5,801 bases of DNA from JANOGU01 sp964499865. GTDB lineage: Bacteria; Pseudomonadota; Alphaproteobacteria; Rhodobacterales; Rhodobacteraceae. The DNA lies in the NCBI GenBank assembly GCA_964499865.1, contig CAZCPY010000174.1, positions 1 through 5,801 on the forward strand, in the 5' to 3' direction. The notes beneath the pieces are model-generated. The model made no database searches and had not been told where the DNA came from. It worked only from the letters and a program-made list of their open reading frames with translations. The position numbers and the translations under genes were made by a program. Within the stretch, counting starts at the first letter, position 1, and every line of letters starts with the position of its first letter. Of this stretch, positions 1-4,834 are shown in pieces.

Positions 1-49
1 AACGGCCTGCCACCCCTCACAAGGGTGAACAACCTGATGAGAACTCACA
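1..49 (+). mobile_element. Right end of an IS481-like insertion sequence
   Basis: The sequence up to base 49 ends in CTCACA. Read inward on the other strand it starts TGTGAG and continues with an AGGTTGT-containing stretch. IS481-family terminal inverted repeats typically begin TGT, and the one in Bordetella IS481 begins TGTGA as I recall. The transposase tail runs to the very end of the element, as in other compact IS481 members. The left end and the rest of the element lie outside the window, so the inverted repeat cannot be paired here. Confidence 0.5.
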
Positions 50-54
50 GCTAG
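1..54 (+). CDS. C-terminal end of a transposase, IS481 family (partial, enters from the left edge)
   Basis: Frame 1 is open from the window edge and gives NGLPPLTRVNNLMRTHS followed by TAG at 52-54. The pattern 'G-x-PP-[IL]-[ST]-R-V-N-N-[LV]...' followed within a few residues by the stop is the usual tail of IS481-type DDE transposases, after the integrase core. The match is from memory of the family, not a search. Only the extreme C-terminus is visible, so the catalytic DDE residues cannot be checked, nor whether the transposase is intact. The final Ser codon and the stop span a CTAG motif, the preferred target of IS481-like elements, so the stop codon may be supplied by the target site. Main alternative: the tail of another rve-domain transposase such as an IS3 relative. 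Confidence 0.6.
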   Translation, partial: NGLPPLTRVNNLMRTHS

Positions 55-55
55 G
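50..55. repeat. Putative IS481 target duplication (NCTAGN, one copy visible)
   Basis: GCTAGG directly follows the putative element end. IS481 and IS1002 of Bordetella duplicate a 6-bp NCTAGN target. The matching copy would lie at the left end of the element, outside the window. This assignment rests on the motif and its position only. Confidence 0.35.
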
Positions 56-63
56 CCGCGCTG

Positions 64-687
64 ATGCCCGCGACGGAGATTCCGCAGATCGCCGAGGACC
101 GGCCGCAGCGGTTCCTGATCGCGCAGCAGTACATGTCGCTGAACGCCGCCAGCGCCGAGGCCGTCGCCGCGGCGCCGGGCGGCTTTGCGCGGCACCGGCC
201 GATCGCGCGCGCGCTGGCCGACTTTGCGCTGGCGCGGTCAAGGGCGCAGAATGGCGCGATGCGGATGCTGCCCGCGGTGGACCTGCGCCGGACGGTCGCG
301 CTCTCCCGGGACAGCGACCCCTCGGGCCGCCGCCAGCACAGCGCCGCGGCGGAAGCGGCGCGCAGCGCGCCGTGGTCGGACCTGCGCGAGGTCGAGACGC
401 TGCTCAGGACTGCCCGCCGGGCCGGGATCGACGGCCCCGCGCGCTGTGCCGAAGCGGTGCGGCGGGTCGATTTCTTCGACGCCCGCCGCCCGCCCGAGGA
501 TGATGCCGGCGTGGTGGACCGCATGTTCCCCAACCCCGGCTCGCGGCAACGCTGCATCAAGGGGCGCAGGCTGGACATCGGCTTGGTCTGCGGGCGGCCG
601 CAGATCCGAGGCCGGGTGACGTTCCGGGCAGGGGCGGGCGGCCAGACCCGACAGGATTCCGCTTGGCCGTCATTCAACCTGTGCTAG
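64..687 (+). CDS. Unrecognised protein, possibly 5'-truncated by the adjacent insertion sequence
   Basis: This 207-codon frame is favoured over the others because its product has a natural amino-acid mix. It starts MPATEIPQIAEDRPQRFLIA, and further in has an Ala-rich helical stretch and a DFFDARRPPEDDAG segment. Most codons end in G or C until about base 605. The competing frames and the antisense frame give Arg/Ala/Pro/Ser-rich products typical of GC-rich shadows. I recognise no family. No signal peptide or membrane segment is visible. The ATG at 64 has no Shine-Dalgarno sequence, and the frame is already open from base 55, directly behind the transposase stop. The true N-terminus may therefore lie on the far side of the insertion. 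From about base 605 codon use weakens (CGA, GCA, GCT, TCA appear), and the stop overlaps the promoter of the next gene, so the C-terminus may also be altered. It may be a pseudogene. Confidence 0.4.
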   Translation: MPATEIPQIAEDRPQRFLIAQQYMSLNAASAEAVAAAPGGFARHRPIARALADFALARSRAQNGAMRMLPAVDLRRTVALSRDSDPSGRRQHSAAAEAARSAPWSDLREVETLLRTARRAGIDGPARCAEAVRRVDFFDARRPPEDDAGVVDRMFPNPGSRQRCIKGRRLDIGLVCGRPQIRGRVTFRAGAGGQTRQDSAWPSFNLC

Positions 688-690
688 CAT
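663..690 (+). promoter_or_regulatory. Candidate sigma-70 promoter for the 763-1095 gene
   Basis: A TTGGCC -35-like hexamer (663-668) is followed after 16 bases by TAGCAT (685-690), within TGTGCTAGCAT. The local drop in GC content fits a promoter. Transcription would start near 697, leaving a leader of roughly 65 bases. The promoter overlaps the end of the upstream reading frame. It is judged by eye only. Confidence 0.4.
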
Positions 691-762
691 CCGCGGATAG
701 TTCGCGCCGTGCGGTCCGGGTTCATCCCGGCGCAACCCAAGGATTTCGCAAAGGATTGCCGG

Positions 763-1095
763 ATGACGATCTTCAGGATTGATGCCGAGGCCCTGGTCAC
801 GGCGGGCCGCAAGGCGGCCGAGGAGGACGAGGAGCTCGCGCGCCTGATCCGCGAGGCCGAGGCCAACTTAAAGAGCTTCAAGAAATGGGCCGACGAGATG
901 GAGGCCAAGCGCAAGTTCGCCCTGCGCGCCATCCCGCCGCTCAAGAACACGGTGCGCGACCTTTACCGCGAGATCGACAAGAAGATTCAGGACAAGTCGA
1001 CCGAGCCAGCCAAGAAGAAGGTGCTGAAGGACCTGCTGCAGCAGGCCAACAAGATGTGGATCCAGCTCGACACGTTGCTGAAGGCCATTCGCTGA
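763..1095 (+). CDS. Small charged, helical protein of unknown function (110 aa)
   Basis: The product is MTIFRIDAEALVTAGRKAAE... ending LLKAIR. I chose the ATG at 763 because AAGGA at 751-755 sits 7 bases upstream. The frame could extend to an ATG at 709, but that adds 18 residues with no binding site. The protein is rich in Lys, Glu, Ala and Leu. Residues of about 15-75 look like a long amphipathic, possibly coiled-coil helix (KAAEEDEELARLIREAEA, then KKWADEMEAKRK). A second helix near the end carries KKKVLKDLLQQANKMW. There is no signal peptide, membrane span, cysteine or recognised catalytic motif. It is probably a cytoplasmic soluble protein with its own promoter, ending in a hairpin terminator. 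I do not recognise the family. That the gene is real is fairly sure, from the binding site and codon pattern. Confidence 0.75.
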   Translation: MTIFRIDAEALVTAGRKAAEEDEELARLIREAEANLKSFKKWADEMEAKRKFALRAIPPLKNTVRDLYREIDKKIQDKSTEPAKKKVLKDLLQQANKMWIQLDTLLKAIR

Positions 1096-1126
1096 CGGCA
1101 GGGCGCAGTAGCGCCCCGGCGGGACG

Positions 1127-1154
1127 CCGGGCAGGGCGCAACGGCCCTGCCCGG
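1127..1154. terminator. Hairpin between converging genes (possible bidirectional terminator)
   Basis: CCGGGCAGGGC (1127-1137) pairs perfectly with GCCCTGCCCGG (1144-1154) around a 6-base loop, an 11-bp GC-rich stem. It lies between the stop of the 110-aa gene (1095) and the stop of the minus-strand fasciclin gene (1163). Neither side has a true T-run; the plus-strand side is followed only by ACCCTCCTT. It is thus an atypical intrinsic terminator or a stabilising 3' hairpin. Confidence 0.55.
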
Positions 1155-1162
1155 ACCCTCCT

Positions 1163-1675
1163 TCAGTGGCAGGGCGGGCGGGTGCCCGGGATCGGCACCT
1201 TGTCGATCGCATGGATCACGCCGTTGTCGGCCTGGATGTGGGCGATCACCAGATCGGCGACCGGACCCGTGCCGTCGGCGATGGTGATCGCCCCGCCCGC
1301 ATCGGAGATGCACCGCCGTGCATCGGCCAGCACCGGGCGGACGGTGTCCGACCCCGCCGGGATGCCCGCCGCGGGCCGGGTGCGGTCGTCGACGTGGTCG
1401 AGCAGCAGGCCCGTGCGCTGGCCCTTGTTCCCGGGCCGCAGCAGGGTTTCCACGGTGCCTGCGGGCAGCGCGGCGAAGGCCTCGTTGACCGGCGCGCAGA
1501 CGGTGAAGGGCCCGGGGCCCGACAGCGTTTCGGCAAGGCCGGCCGCGGTCACCGCGGCGACCAGGGCGGGAAACCGGTCGTCGCCCGCCGCGATTTCGGT
1601 GATCGTCCTGGCCTGCACGGCGGCGGTGGCGGCCGGCGAAAGCGCGGCGGCAGCGGCGGGGGCCTTGATCGTCAT
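1163..1675 (-). CDS. Fasciclin (FAS1) domain protein
   Basis: The 170-residue product carries one FAS1 domain from about residue 25 to the end. The first conserved block is FTVCAPVNEAFAALPAGTVE (57-76) and the second is ADNGVIHAIDKVPIPG (149-164). FAS1 domains are extracellular or surface adhesion modules. Single-domain bacterial versions are usually secreted, but their role is poorly known. The ATG at 1675 is preceded by a GGGGG-rich binding site about 7 bases away. The frame stays open far upstream, but that part is antisense to proS and has no signals. The N-terminus (MTIKAPAAAAALSPAATAAVQA) has one lysine and an Ala-rich stretch ending VQA, so it could be a weak signal peptide, but it lacks a clear Leu/Val-rich core. 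The usual Tyr-His motif between the blocks reads Asp-His (93-94). Cys60, Cys122 and Cys169 are present. The gene is divergent from proS. Family call is firm; export is uncertain. Confidence 0.87.
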   Translation of the reverse strand: MTIKAPAAAAALSPAATAAVQARTITEIAAGDDRFPALVAAVTAAGLAETLSGPGPFTVCAPVNEAFAALPAGTVETLLRPGNKGQRTGLLLDHVDDRTRPAAGIPAGSDTVRPVLADARRCISDAGGAITIADGTGPVADLVIAHIQADNGVIHAIDKVPIPGTRPPCH

Positions 1676-1843
1676 CGGTGTCACCCCCTTTGGTTGCAGC
1701 ACGCCGCCGGCGGCATGTGGGCAGGGTTTCGCGGGGTCTGGCGCACCGGGCCACGCGGGTGCCAGTGATGCGATAGGGCGTGATCGGCTTGCCGGGCTGC
1801 GGCCTGCCCGGTAGAGGAAGCGCAAGTCCAAGGAGAGCCCGCG

Positions 1844-3175
1844 ATGCGCCTGACCCGCTATTTCCTGCCCGTGCTCAAGGAAAACCCGTCCGAGGCGCAG
1901 ATCGTCTCGCACCGCTTCATGCTGCGGGCGGGGATGATCAAGCAGCAGGCGGCGGGGATCTATTCCTGGCTGCCGCTGGGGTATCGCGTGCTGCGGCGGA
2001 TCGAGGAGATCGTGCACCAGGAGCAGATCCGCGCGGGGCACATTCCGCTTCTGATGCCGACGATCCAGCCCGCCGACCTGTGGCGCGAAAGCGGCCGCTA
2101 CGGCGACTACGGCGAGGAAATGCTGCGCATCACCGACCGGCAGAAGCGCGACCTGCTCTACGGCCCCACCAACGAGGAGATGATCACCGACATCTTCCGC
2201 GCCCATGTCGGCAGCTACAAGGACCTGCCGCTGACGCTGTATCACATCCAGTGGAAGTTCCGCGACGAGATGCGGCCGCGTTTCGGCGTCATGCGGGGGC
2301 GCGAGTTCCTGATGAAGGACGGCTACAACTTCGACATCGACCGCGATGCGGCGCTGCACGCCTACAACCGCCACATGGTCAGCTACCTGCGCACCTACGA
2401 ACGGATGGGCCTGACCGCGATCCCGATGCGGGCGGCGTCAGGCCCGATCGGCGGCGACAACACGCATGAATTCCTGGTGCTGGCCTCGACCGGCGAGTCG
2501 GAGGTGTTCTACGACGACCGCGTGACCGCGCTGAAGCTCGGCACCCGCGACATCGACTATGACGACCGCGCGCAGGTGGCGGATGTCTGCCGGGAGTTCA
2601 CCACGCTTTACGCCCGCACCGACGAGACCCACGACGCGGCCGTGTTCGGCGCCATCCCCGAGGCGCACCGCAAGGTCGGCCGGGGGATCGAGGTGGGGCA
2701 GATCTTCTACTTCTCCACCAAGTATTCCGAGCCGATGGGCGCGGTGGTGGTGAACGCGGAAGGTCAGCGCGTGCCGGTTCACATGGGGTCGCACGGGATC
2801 GGCGTCAGCCGCCTGCTGGGCGCGATCATCGAGGCCAGCCACGACGACAGGGGGATCATCTGGCCGGAAGGCGTGACGCCCTTTCCGGTGGGGATCGTGA
2901 ACCTGAAACAGGGCGACGGCGCGACCGACGCGGCCTGCGACGGCCTCTGCAAGGCGCTGGCCGCGCGGGGGCTCGAGCCCCTGTATGACGACCGCGACGA
3001 ACGCGCGGGCGCCAAGTTCGCCACCATGGACCTGATCGGCCTGCCCTGGCGCATCACCGTGGGCCCGCGGGGCCTGGCCGGGGGCAAGGTGGAACTGACC
3101 TCGCGCCGCACGGGCGAGTCCGAGGCGATGAGCGCGGAGGCGGCGGTGGACCGGGTGGCGCAGGTCTACGCCTGA
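1844..3175 (+). CDS. proS: Prolyl-tRNA synthetase, short type without editing insertion
   Basis: ProS charges tRNA-Pro with proline in the cytoplasm, using ATP, and is essential. The 443-residue product shows the class II synthetase core: GIYSWLPLGYRVL (38-50, motif 1 region), GPTNEE (107-112), the motif 2 block FRDEMRPRFGVMRGREFLMKD (139-159), and the motif 3 block MGSHGIGVSRLLGAIIE (314-330). The anticodon-binding domain fills about 345-443. Motifs 2 and 3 are only about 155 residues apart and the total is about 130 residues shorter than the E. coli type, so the INS domain that hydrolyses Ala-tRNA-Pro is absent. This is usual for Alphaproteobacteria, where a separate ProXp-ala-type protein can do that job. 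The ATG at 1844 is set by AAGGAG at 1830-1835, 8 bases upstream. The leader contains a possible weak promoter (TTGCCG 1789-1794, TAGAGG 1812-1817, 17-base spacer) that overlaps a small CCGGGC/GCCCGG hairpin. No frameshift or missing motif is visible. Confidence 0.98.
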   Translation: MRLTRYFLPVLKENPSEAQIVSHRFMLRAGMIKQQAAGIYSWLPLGYRVLRRIEEIVHQEQIRAGHIPLLMPTIQPADLWRESGRYGDYGEEMLRITDRQKRDLLYGPTNEEMITDIFRAHVGSYKDLPLTLYHIQWKFRDEMRPRFGVMRGREFLMKDGYNFDIDRDAALHAYNRHMVSYLRTYERMGLTAIPMRAASGPIGGDNTHEFLVLASTGESEVFYDDRVTALKLGTRDIDYDDRAQVADVCREFTTLYARTDETHDAAVFGAIPEAHRKVGRGIEVGQIFYFSTKYSEPMGAVVVNAEGQRVPVHMGSHGIGVSRLLGAIIEASHDDRGIIWPEGVTPFPVGIVNLKQGDGATDAACDGLCKALAARGLEPLYDDRDERAGAKFATMDLIGLPWRITVGPRGLAGGKVELTSRRTGESEAMSAEAAVDRVAQVYA

Positions 3176-3210
3176 GCCACGGCCTTGCCGATGGGCGGTT
3201 CGGGGCAGAA

Positions 3211-3231
3211 GGTGCGTGCAGAGCACGCACC
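3211..3231. terminator. Hairpin between proS and the converging membrane protein gene
   Basis: GGTGCGTGC (3211-3219) and GCACGCACC (3223-3231) form a perfect 9-bp stem with a 3-base loop. It lies 35 bases after the proS stop and directly abuts the minus-strand TAG stop at 3232-3234, so it can end transcripts from both sides. On the minus strand it is followed by a short pyrimidine tract (TTCT). Stems of the form GGTGCGTGC...GCACGCACCCTACG recur between genes in Rhodobacterales genomes, as I recall, so this may be one copy of a dispersed repeat. Confidence 0.6.
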
Positions 3232-3918
3232 CTACGGCTGGTCGGCCCTGTAGACCCGGCACAGGACGACCACGGCCAGGGTCGTGTTGACGACGCCCAT
3301 GATCCGGGCCGCCGGGTTGAGGGCAGACGTGGCGGGCGTCATCACGTCTTCGGGCAGCGCGAGCGCCCGGGAGGCGGCCGCAACTGCACTCAGGCCGATG
3401 AGGCCAATCAGCCCGGGGCCGACCAGCAGCCCGCCGAAGATGCGGCGGTAACTGCCCCGACGCCAGCCACGCGTGATCGCCGGGCCGACGGGGTCACTGA
3501 CGGCGGCAGCCGGGAAGGCGGGGCCAAGCGCCGTCAGCGTCAGGAGGTTTGCAACGGCCAGGGAAAACAGGAAAACGGCCTCGGCTCCTTGGTCGCGGAG
3601 GCTGAAGCCGAAGGCCCAGAGGATCAAGAGCCCGCCGCAGACCACGAGGGCCAAGCTGCCGAGCGACACGCCCATGAACTTGGCCATGTGCAGCGGCGCG
3701 GGTGATGGAGCTCTCTTGCGGAGAGACAAGGGCTCCCCCAGCAGCAGGTGACGGGGGAACAGCAGAGCATAGAAGATGAACCCCGGCAATGTGCCCGTCG
3801 TGGCGCCATTGTCGCGGTCAAGCAGGATCGGCAAGGTCTCGGGCAACAGGGCGAGGCCCAGGATGATCCACCAGGCATCCCGCAGCCCCCGCCACCCGTC
3901 CCGATAGATGCCGCGCAT
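3232..3918 (-). CDS. Polytopic inner-membrane protein of unknown function
   Basis: The 228-residue product has about six hydrophobic segments, near residues 15-33, 44-62, 82-106, 113-133, 158-184 and 200-222. They are separated by short charged stretches (LRKRAP at 66-71, RGWRRGSYRR at 150-159). The N-terminal MRGIYRDGWRGLRDAWW looks like a basic amphipathic lead-in to the first span. The arrangement 'R-x-W...R-R-I-F-G-G-L-L' before a long span, with a C-terminal VVVLCRVYRAD, is loosely like the multi-span membrane domain seen with glycerophosphodiester phosphodiesterases, but this is a weak resemblance. I chose the ATG at 3918. The frame extends to 4110, but the extra part is not membrane-like, has poor composition and would overlap the start of the divergent gene. 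The binding site is weak (GGGG 7 bases upstream). The stop codon abuts a hairpin. Substrate and function are unknown. Confidence 0.7.
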   Translation of the reverse strand: MRGIYRDGWRGLRDAWWIILGLALLPETLPILLDRDNGATTGTLPGFIFYALLFPRHLLLGEPLSLRKRAPSPAPLHMAKFMGVSLGSLALVVCGGLLILWAFGFSLRDQGAEAVFLFSLAVANLLTLTALGPAFPAAAVSDPVGPAITRGWRRGSYRRIFGGLLVGPGLIGLIGLSAVAAASRALALPEDVMTPATSALNPAARIMGVVNTTLAVVVLCRVYRADQP

Positions 3919-4081
3919 GCATGACCCCAGACCCGTCCCGCAGCGCCGGGTGTGATCCGCGCCATCGGCAGCGGTCAACGGAAACTCGGGGACAGCCTTC
4001 AGGTGCCACTGGCAGGCCGCGGCGCCTTGCGCTGCGAGGTGGCCTGCGTCACGTTGAAACCACGACCGGCAGGACCGCTGC
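3919..4081. other. Divergent intergenic region with no clear promoter
   Basis: This 163-base gap separates the starts of the minus-strand membrane protein gene and the plus-strand oxidoreductase gene, so it should hold both promoters. TTGAAA at 4054-4059 would fit a -35 hexamer for the plus strand, but no -10 lies at a suitable distance before the start at 4082. I found no operator-like palindrome or RNA gene. Confidence 0.4.
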
Positions 4082-4720
4082 ATGACCCGCATCCGCATCG
4101 ACGGCTTCACCGTGTCGCTCGACGGCTACGGTGCCGGGCCCGGGCAGTCGCTGGACCGGCCGATGGGCGTCGGCGGAGAACGGCTGCACGGCTGGGCCTT
4201 CGGCACCCGCACCTTCCGCAGGATGTTCGGGCAGGACGGCGGGTCGGACGGCACCGACGAGCGCTTTGCCGCCGAGGGGCTGGCGGGCCTCGGCGCCTGG
4301 GTGCTGGGGCGCAACATGTTCGCCCATTCCCGCGGCCCCTGGCAGGATGACGGCTGGCGCGGCTGGTGGGGGGAAGAGCCGCCCTATGCCTGCCCGGTGT
4401 TCGTGCGCAGCCGCCACCCGCGGCCCGACCTGACCGTGGGCAGGACCACATTCCATTTCACAGACAAGCCCTTGCGTGACGTTATTGCGATGGCGTCCGA
4501 AGTCGCCGGGGGCCGTGACGTGCGCATCGGCGGCGGCGTGGCCACCGCGCGCGAGGCGTTCTCGCTTCAACTGGTGGACCGCGCGCACATCGCCGTCTCG
4601 CCGGTGCTGCTGGGCGCGGGGGAATCGCTCTGGGCCGGGCTCGACCTGCCCGTGCTGGGCTACCGGGCGCAGACCGAGCCGGGCGAAGGCGCCACGCACC
4701 TGGTGCTGACGCGCGGCTGA
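4082..4720 (+). CDS. Dihydrofolate reductase family protein (RibD C-terminal fold)
   Basis: This is a 212-residue cytoplasmic protein, a likely NAD(P)H-dependent reductase. It opens with the family's strand and loop GFTVSLDGYGAGPGQSLDRP (8-27). It continues with GAWVLGRNMFAHSRGPW (71-87), the WWGEEPPYACPVFV block (95-108), FHFTDKPLRDVIAMASEVAGG (124-144), a glycine-rich nucleotide-binding turn VRIGGGVAT (147-155) and LVDRAHIAVSPVLLGAGESLW (164-184). These are the landmarks of the 'dihydrofolate reductase family / RibD C-terminal' group, often annotated as deaminase-reductase. Most members have no known substrate, and it need not act on folate or riboflavin. The ATG at 4082 has GCAGGA 7 bases upstream. 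Length is normal and no key block is missing. It appears to be a single gene between two unrelated neighbours, with no visible terminator before lolC. Confidence 0.9.
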   Translation: MTRIRIDGFTVSLDGYGAGPGQSLDRPMGVGGERLHGWAFGTRTFRRMFGQDGGSDGTDERFAAEGLAGLGAWVLGRNMFAHSRGPWQDDGWRGWWGEEPPYACPVFVRSRHPRPDLTVGRTTFHFTDKPLRDVIAMASEVAGGRDVRIGGGVATAREAFSLQLVDRAHIAVSPVLLGAGESLWAGLDLPVLGYRAQTEPGEGATHLVLTRG

Positions 4721-4747
4721 GCGCGGCGTTTGGCAGGCGGAGAGCAC

Positions 4748-4783
4748 AGGCGGGGCGAGGCAGGCGGGGCGAGGCAGGCGGGG
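4748..4783 (+). repeat. G-rich 14-bp tandem repeat, 2.6 copies
   Basis: AGGCGGGGCGAGGC occurs perfectly at 4748-4761 and 4762-4775, followed by the first 8 bases of a third copy (4776-4783). It lies between the oxidoreductase stop (4720) and lolC. Such runs vary in copy number by slippage. The three GGGG tracts, plus shorter GG runs, could also form a G-rich structure on the plus strand. No protein-coding role is seen. Confidence 0.8.
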
Positions 4784-4798
4784 TCACGCCATCGCGCC

Positions 4799-4827
4799 TT
4801 GACCGCGGCGGGCCTGCGCGCGATGAC
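4799..4827 (+). promoter_or_regulatory. Candidate promoter for lolC
   Basis: TTGACC (4799-4804) matches five of six bases of the -35 consensus. A 17-base spacer leads to GATGAC (4822-4827), which matches only three of six -10 bases. Predicted transcription would start at about 4834-4835, on or next to the ATG at 4835. The weak -10 keeps this tentative. Confidence 0.3.
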
Positions 4828-4834
4828 GCGCCCC

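Noticed and set aside
51..677. 208-codon minus-strand frame opposite the unrecognised left-hand gene
   Set aside because: The Arg/Ser/Ala-rich product has no natural composition and no binding site. The plus-strand frame is more protein-like, although neither is certain.
1703..1714. 12-base perfect palindrome GCCGCCGGCGGC in the fasciclin leader, considered as an operator
   Set aside because: Such GC palindromes are common by chance at this base composition, and there is no promoter next to it.
885..1814. 309-codon plus-strand frame spanning the small gene and the fasciclin gene
   Set aside because: It overlaps two better-supported genes on different strands and gives a low-complexity Gly/Arg/Pro/Ala product.
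1676..2374. Long upstream extension of the minus-strand fasciclin reading frame, antisense to the front of proS
   Set aside because: It would bury the well-placed binding site at the ATG at 1675. Its product is not FAS1-like, and the stretch mirrors the proS codon pattern, as expected in GC-rich DNA.
2438..3262. 274-codon minus-strand frame opposite proS
   Set aside because: It is rich in His, Arg, Ala and Gly without domains, and lies entirely opposite a confident proS. It is a shadow frame.
3919..4110. N-terminal extension of the membrane protein to the ATG at 4110
   Set aside because: The extra 64 residues are not membrane-like, have no binding site, and overlap the start of the divergent reductase gene.
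4049..4747. 232-codon minus-strand frame opposite the reductase gene
   Set aside because: It is antisense to a clear family member and its product shows no recognisable motif.
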